Below are positions 7,390 to 10,211 of a stretch of 10,211 nt of DNA, one piece after another. The notes beneath the pieces were generated by a model that saw only the letters and a list, made by a program, of their open reading frames with translations, did not search any database and was not told the origin of the DNA. Origin of the DNA: Podila epigama (lineage: Eukaryota; Mortierellomycota; Mortierellomycetes; Mortierellales; Mortierellaceae); the NCBI GenBank assembly GCA_015679605.1, contig JAAAVE010000145.1, positions 19,777 to 29,987 on the forward strand. The letters run 5' to 3'. Position 1 is the first letter of the stretch, and each line of letters begins with the position of its first letter. Both the position numbers and the translations under genes were made by a program.

Positions 7390-8749
7390 ATGGAAGCTGT
7401 TCAGGAGTATTCCCGCAAGTTTGAGGACTTCATCGACAAGATGGGTCAACCCATCAAACCTTACATCCCCGCCATCGCGCGTTTCCTCATTGTCGTCACG
7501 TTCCTTGAGGATGCTCTCCGAATCTCGACTCAGTTTAGTGACCAGCTCTACTATCTTGAGCGTCACCGTAGCTTTCCCAAGGGTATCAGCCATATCTTTC
7601 TTCTCGGCAACGTCATTGTAAGTGTTATATCTATGCTCCATGTATACCTTCCCTTTATCTCATACACAATTGTCTTGAAAGGGATCTATCTGTCCATGAC
7701 GCGCGTGAAAAAAAAGAAGAGTATCGATGGGCGCGACAAAGGCTATGGTTGACGATTCTTTACAAAGGATGACATGGACAGATAAACATGGCCACGATTG
7801 GAGGAAACATTCAGACAGACGGACAGACACACAACACTGGATTGATGATGGAAATCGATAAATTGCTCATAACAATATCGCTGGTTGTTCTCCCGTCCAC
7901 ACTGTACAAACAGTACATTGTTTCTTTACATTTAACAGGACAGCAGGAATCAACAGGAATTAACTACGTTACTGCAAAATACAGTTATTATGCTTTTTGA
8001 TCATTATCGGGCGGAAACCCCTTTTCACTCTTGTTGATCCCCCTTGACACAAGAGCAAGAGGCAGCCAAGGCTAGGATGGAGTCGTGAACAAACAACAAG
8101 AACACTTGTACTCAAAAAAACTTACCCTCTCCCCTTCTCCCCTGTCATCTTTGTCTTTTAGACCATGTTTACATGCTCACTCTTGGTGATCGCAAGGAAA
8201 CACACCGAATATGCTGCAGGAGCACTCTTTGGCGTAGTCGTGACACAGGCTGTGGGCTACGGACTCATCTTTGACGCCAGCTTCTTCCTCCGCAATCTTT
8301 CCGTCATTGGTGGTCTCTTGATGGTCGTGGCTGCCAGTCTGAACAAGCGTCGCCAGCTCTTTGCCGGCCTGCCCTCGATCACCGAGAACGATAAGCGCAC
8401 ATACTTCCAACTCGCTGGACGAGTCCTCCTCATCTTTTTGTTCTTTGGCTTTGCCCTGCACGGTTCTTGGACTCTGTCGCGCATCATTGCCTCGGTCGTC
8501 GGATTTGTTGCCTGCGTCATGATTGCTGTCGGCTTCAAGGCAAAGTTGTCAGCCATGTTCTTGGTTCTGTTTCTGTCCGTCTTTAACATTGTTGTCAACA
8601 ACTTTTGGTCAGTCGAGAATGCTCATATGCAAAAGGATTTCCTCAAGTACGACTTTTTCCAGACCCTGTCCATCATGGGCGGTCTCCTTCTCCTCGTCAC
8701 CATTGGACCTGGTGGCATGAGCATGGACGAGAAAAAGAAGGCATTCTAA
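7390..8749 (+). CDS. SURF4: SURF4/Erv29 family ER cargo receptor
   Basis: Exons 7390-7617 and 8162-8749 join in phase 0 to 271 aa, close to the 269 aa of human SURF4. The donor is GTAAGT and the acceptor TTTTAG. Family signatures: RFLIVVTFLEDALR at 31-44, GALFGVVVTQAVGYG around 96-110, RNLSVIGGLLMVVA at 120-133, FAGLP at 143-147, DFLKYDFFQT at 235-244, and GPGGMSMDEKK near the end. Several hydrophobic segments predict a polytopic membrane protein. The C terminus KKAF (268-271) fits the KKxx signal that binds COPI for return from Golgi to ER. Family role: cycles between ER and Golgi and loads soluble secretory cargo into COPII vesicles (Erv29 in yeast, SURF4 in animals). The start has G at -3 and +4, and the N-terminal length fits the family. 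Confidence 0.95.
7618..8161 (+). other. Long intron of the SURF4 homologue
   Basis: At 544 bases it is about four to six times longer than the other coding introns in this window (86, 105, 124, 143 and 148). It opens with GTAAGT and closes with a strong C/T tract (8126-8158) and TTTTAG. A 70-codon open frame inside (7788-8000) shows no recognisable protein features. A small inverted repeat, TGTAC/GTACA, sits at about 7903-7917. I see no nested gene. Confidence 0.85.
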
Positions 8750-8763
8750 ACCCACCTCTTTCC

Positions 8764-8769
8764 AATAAA
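8764..8769 (+). terminator. Poly(A) signal of the SURF4 homologue
   Basis: An exact AATAAA lies 14 bases after the stop codon and is followed by T/G-rich sequence at 8776-8796, the usual arrangement of a cleavage and polyadenylation site. Confidence 0.7.
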
Positions 8770-9248
8770 CACCTTTGGTCTGAACTTTCATTTGTTGAAT
8801 GAGAAGAGGGGTTTCCCTACATTGCATAACAAGTATACAAACAAGTTGGTCAAAAACGAATTTCAATTTCCGGCCCACAACAAGTGCTTAAATCAAAGAT
8901 TTGGATTTACAATAATGTATCCTCTCCAGACTTGTTGGTTTTACGCGAGTATGTCGGTATCGCATATTGTTTGTTTCTTGGCAATGACAAGTTGTGTTGC
9001 ACATCATAGTTGTTTTTGGCATATGTTGTGCAGATTTTTTCTTACTTGCTCTGGCATTCTTATGGGGAAGCTGGCTCAGACTTCCCACTATGGCACTATC
9101 AATATCGGTCAAGCGACAATTTCAGGAAATATGTGTTCGTCGAGGACGATGACAATAGCTGAAGGGAGTTAAGGACATGGCAGGGGCTGATGCCAGATGG
9201 GCGGTGAAATGTTTATGGGAATGGGAGTCAAGGAGACAAAGAGTTGTT
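8770..9248. other. Non-coding stretch between the SURF4 homologue and the minus-strand gene
   Basis: No gene is supported. Open frames of 126 codons (+, 8792-9172) and 74 codons (-, 8888-9112) lack recognisable motifs, and the composition looks random. The minus-strand frame does not even begin with ATG. The two flanking genes converge here, so it should contain both 3' ends. Confidence 0.55.
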
Positions 9249-9254
9249 TTTATT
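9249..9254 (-). terminator. Probable poly(A) signal of the small minus-strand gene
   Basis: AATAAA read on the minus strand, about 134 bases beyond the TAG stop of the small gene and immediately after the inverted repeat at 9255-9303. Confidence 0.45.
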
Positions 9255-9303
9255 AATTGCCTGGTCAGGACCCTTTTTATACGGTTCCTGACCAATGGCA
9301 ATT
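9255..9303 (-). repeat. Imperfect inverted repeat (hairpin) in the probable 3' UTR of the minus-strand gene
   Basis: The left arm (9255-9272, AATTGCCTGGTCAGGACC) pairs with the right arm (9283-9303) with a two-base bulge and one mismatch, leaving a loop of about 10 bases. In the minus-strand transcript the hairpin would sit directly before AAUAAA. It could also be the closing hairpin of a small decayed transposon. No target-site duplication is evident. Confidence 0.7.
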
Positions 9304-9387
9304 GAACTCAATGAACTTTGATAAAAAAGGAAGTGGGCAACACGCCTCACTCCCTAGAACCTAACAGCTCTAGTAAAGAAATGAGCT

Positions 9388-9674
9388 CTACTTGAAAGAG
9401 AGACCATCATCAAGAGTGGACAATGCTGATAGTGATGCTGATGGATCATCACCTGTGGTTGATTTGTCTAATAAAAATACAAAAAAAAAACAAGTGTGAG
9501 ATATGCCGTAGCATATTGCTTGTCATTGACAGGGCAAAGTACAGGATACTGACCTCCTTTATGGCGAGCGTCCTCAAGCACTTTGCGTCTTCTTGAGAGG
9601 ACGTTAACGAAGGTAATTTCCGCCTCTACTTCTCCAGCTTCGTTGACTTGGAGTCCTGCACGCGCGGCTGACAT
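9388..9674 (-). CDS. Small spliced gene of unknown function (66 aa from its first clear ATG)
   Basis: On the minus strand, an exon from 9674 down to 9554 ends in GGAG before GTCAGT. An 86-base intron (9468-9553) has a T-rich end and ATTAG acceptor. A second exon (9467 down to 9388) ends in TAG. The joined frame gives 66 aa, starting MSAARAGLQVNEAGEVEAE, with a basic SRRRK patch, then a Ser/Thr/Asp-rich tail ending GLSFK. No domain is recognised. The in-frame splice with correct donor, acceptor and stop, and ordinary protein-like composition, argue for real coding sequence. The frame stays open upstream to 9809, so the protein may be longer at its N terminus, with the true start in an exon I cannot place. 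It converges on the SURF4 homologue. Confidence 0.5.
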
Positions 9675-9853
9675 TTGGTTATTGATTTCAAGAGAGCGCA
9701 GAGTCCAGAACTCTCGCTCATGGTTTATGCGGAAACGATTGAACGATGCCTTCGGAGCATCTCGTCTCTTCTGCCGAATTACATCAGACTCGACAACTCC
9801 AGATAACCCTCAGTTTGTGCCCATTTCAAGCAATTCTGCGGGCAGCATCATAT
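9675..9853 (-). pseudogene. Upstream coding-like extension with in-frame TGA
   Basis: Reading upstream of the ATG at 9674 in the same frame, 45 further codons are open (to 9809) and look protein-like, rich in charged and aromatic residues (for example FNRFRINHEREFW). They end at a TGA at 9812-9810. Beyond it the same frame continues for 13 codons, including MLPAELLEMGTN, up to a good acceptor (CTCTAG at 9859-9854) preceded by a branch-point-like CTATTAAC. Either this is a longer gene broken by one nonsense change, or a splice junction hides the stop (weak acceptor candidates at 9810-9809 and after CGGCAG near 9791), or it is untranslated leader. Confidence 0.35.
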
Positions 9854-10211
9854 CTAGAGTCGAAGATGAATATACAGGTTAATAGCATGAACATTCTGAA
9901 AGAAATCTAAAAGGATAGAATTCAAATGAATCCACAGCGTCGCAACCACTTCGTGACTCGGCAGAGCCCGTAGTATATCTGCTGGAGCCAAAGAAGCGGG
10001 TCACTCATGACAGCAAGCTCATACATGGGGATAACAAATGAAGGAGATACCTTGGAATGTCGAGGGTATAATAAAGCGAAGTAGGGATGTAGACAGCACT
10101 TTTCAGTGAACGCGTCTTAAAATCCTGGCTGAGATAATTGTGACTGCGTTTGAATACCAAGCCACTGATTCTGTTTTAGTTTTTAGTTTGGCAGTATCCC
10201 AGCACAAAAAA
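9854..10211. other. Right-hand end, no gene supported
   Basis: I see no recognisable coding region. On the minus strand there is a 34-codon frame (MYELAVMSDPLLWLQQ..., about 10032-9928) and a donor-like AAGGTATCT near 10055-10047, which could belong to an upstream exon or leader of the small minus-strand gene. TTATTATA on that strand (about 10067-10074) resembles a TATA element. All of this is weak. Confidence 0.25.

Noticed and set aside
8792-9172. 126-codon open frame on the plus strand
   Set aside because: It starts within about 45 bases of the SURF4 stop, next to that gene's poly(A) signal, and has no recognisable motif. More likely a chance frame in a 3' flank.
9583-9882. 99-codon open frame on the plus strand
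   Set aside because: It lies opposite the spliced minus-strand frame, which has better splice and stop evidence and more protein-like composition.
1-10211. CRISPR array, bacterial operon, or prophage/insertion sequence
   Set aside because: The introns, poly(A) signals and protein families are eukaryotic. No spaced direct repeats of CRISPR form, no transposase frame and no integrase are seen.

Overview
The window looks like nuclear DNA of a filamentous fungus. Its genes carry short GT-AG introns with T-rich 3' ends, intergenic stretches are rich in pyrimidine tracts and microsatellites, and the proteins are eukaryotic (a mitochondrial L-2-hydroxyglutarate dehydrogenase, a CCCH/CHY zinc-finger protein, an ER cargo receptor of the SURF4/Erv29 family). 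An early-diverging lineage such as Mortierellomycotina fits my impression of the proteins and base composition, but the sequence alone does not prove it.

Layout. 243-1794 (+): three-exon FAD-dependent L-2-hydroxyglutarate dehydrogenase, 432 aa. 1795-2094: short intergenic/leader region with a 10-bp direct repeat. 2095-5127 (+): three-exon, 921-aa protein with an N-terminal CCCH finger, two RWD-like modules, a long Asp/Glu run, two pairs of CxxC knuckles and a C-terminal CHY-type zinc finger. 5128-7389: a 2.3-kb non-coding stretch with GT-rich, CA-rich, CTTT and GATG tracts, a purine-rich hexamer/14-bp satellite ending in a G-quadruplex motif, a large CT tract and a probable leader intron. 7390-8749 (+): two-exon SURF4/Erv29 homologue, 271 aa, with a KKxx ER-retrieval tail. 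8750-9387: non-coding, with the SURF4 poly(A) signal and an imperfect hairpin beside a minus-strand AATAAA. 9388-9809 (-): a small spliced reading frame of unknown function whose upstream continuation is interrupted by an in-frame TGA. It is either a short gene or a decayed gene. 9854-10211: no gene that I can support.

The genes do not form a functional cluster. The three recognisable ones are housekeeping-type genes (mitochondrial metabolite repair, a putative zinc-finger regulator, ER-to-Golgi cargo export), each with its own promoter region. I found no evidence of a new defence or mobile system. The most interesting points are the internal duplication in the zinc-finger gene with introns at matching places, the structured repeat block upstream of the SURF4 homologue, and the small unknown minus-strand gene.
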